The translations under genes and the position numbers were made by a program. A DNA stretch of 64,000 nucleotides, from positions 1 to 64,000 of the forward strand of contig CAWCHK010000008.1 in assembly GCA_963795385.1 (NCBI GenBank), written 5' to 3'. Below are positions 63,595 to 64,000 of this stretch, piece after piece; within the stretch, counting starts at the first letter, position 1; each line of letters opens with the position of its first letter. This DNA is from CAVURS01 sp963795385 (GTDB taxonomy: Bacteria; Actinomycetota; Actinomycetes; Actinomycetales; CAVURS01). The notes beneath the pieces were generated by a model that made no database searches, had not been told where the DNA came from, and saw only the letters and a list, made by a program, of their open reading frames with translations.

Positions 63595-64000
63595 GTGTCG
63601 GTGCGGATTGCCCCCAGCGCCGACGTGGCGACCTCGGCCCGGATCGGCGCCGGCTCGAGCATCTGGCACCTCGCCCAGGTCCGCGAGGACGCCGAGCTGG
63701 GCGAGGGTTGCGTCATCGGCCGCGGCGCCTACATCGGCACCGGCGTGCGCCTGGGCCGGAACTGCAAGGTGCAGAACTACGCCCTCGTCTACGAGCCCGC
63801 GGCCCTGGCCGACGGCGTCTTCATCGGCCCCGGGGTGGTTCTCACCAACGACACCTACCCCCGAGCGGTCAACCCCGACCTCACCCTGAAGTCGGCGCAC
63901 GACTGGGAGGCCGTCGGCGTCGAGATCGGCGAGGGCGCCGCGATCGGGGCCCGCGCCGTCTGCGTGGCGCCGGTGCGGATCGGCGCCTGGGCCACGGTGG
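63595..64000 (+). CDS. Left-handed beta-helix acyltransferase (WbpD/WlbB-like), cut by the window end
   Basis: The first 135 residues of a hexapeptide-repeat acyltransferase. The repeats read VRIAPSADVATSARIGAGSS, IWHLAQVREDAELGEGCVIG, RGAYIGTGVRLGRNCKVQNY and VFIGPGVVLTNDTYPRAVNP, followed by VEIGEGAAIGARAVCVAPVR. The loop NDTYPRA is typical of sugar N-acetyltransferases that act on UDP-amino sugars. GGGAG stands near the GTG cluster; 63592, 63595 or 63601 could be the start. It diverges from the glycosyltransferase and belongs to the surface-glycan region. Confidence 0.85.
   Translation, partial: MSVRIAPSADVATSARIGAGSSIWHLAQVREDAELGEGCVIGRGAYIGTGVRLGRNCKVQNYALVYEPAALADGVFIGPGVVLTNDTYPRAVNPDLTLKSAHDWEAVGVEIGEGAAIGARAVCVAPVRIGAWATV

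Overview
The window is high-GC (about 70%) actinobacterial DNA, but it falls into two halves of very different quality, probably joined artificially. Bases 1 to about 31,090 carry real, recognisable genes that are broken by dozens of single-base indels (I count breaks in nearly every gene over 400 bp). Bases from about 31,093 to 64,000 carry clean, tightly packed genes with only two likely indels. The quality changes exactly where a sulfite/nitrite reductase gene stops after about 80 codons and unrelated sequence begins. I read this as a contig chimera: a left part from a deep-branching actinobacterium (possibly Thermoleophilia-like; weak inference) and a right part resembling Nocardioides/Propionibacteriales (acyl-CoA carboxylase epsilon subunits, EfeUOB, an Rv1264-type cyclase; moderate inference). 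The two-source reading is inference. The truncation and the step in error density are seen directly.

Left half. A SNF2 helicase tail, an epimerase and an M20 peptidase are followed by a diheme cytochrome c. Next come the three-gene proton-translocating transhydrogenase (pntA1, pntA2, pntB) and leuCD. After a hypothetical protein, a phosphoesterase and an RNB exonuclease comes a leucine/valine pathway operon on the minus strand (leuA-leuB-ilvB-ilvN-ilvC). It is preceded by a 40-codon leucine-rich ORF that looks like a leader peptide. A small basic DNA-binding-like protein diverges from it. Then follows a polyamine/omega-amino-acid utilisation block: a PucR regulator, two class III aminotransferases and a PotABCD-type ABC transporter. 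A NlpC/P60 cell-wall hydrolase, an ECF sigma factor with a membrane partner, a GntR/FCD regulator and the truncated reductase close the half.

Right half. A secreted CAP protein is followed by a MerR-controlled acyl-CoA dehydrogenase/carboxylase operon and several small enzymes. The iron uptake operon efeUOB sits behind a DtxR/IdeR-type box. Then come Maf, a DUF885 protein, a second carboxylase beta/epsilon pair and birA, a PH-domain membrane protein, an adenylate cyclase, an enoyl-CoA hydratase, and a two-component system. GtrA and purKE follow. A cell-surface polysaccharide region (rmlC, rmlD, rmlA, rmlB, ugd, methyltransferase, flippase, GT2, DUF2304, acyltransferase) runs to the end.

A recurring regulatory pattern is a TANNNT hexamer ending 6-8 nt before the start codon, as expected for leaderless transcripts. 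I see no rRNA, tRNA, CRISPR array, insertion sequence or prophage, and no clearly new multi-gene system. The best leads are the chimeric joint, the leucine-rich leader, the symmetric divergent leaderless promoter at 1308-1325, and one missing base that would close both the kinase and gtrA frames.
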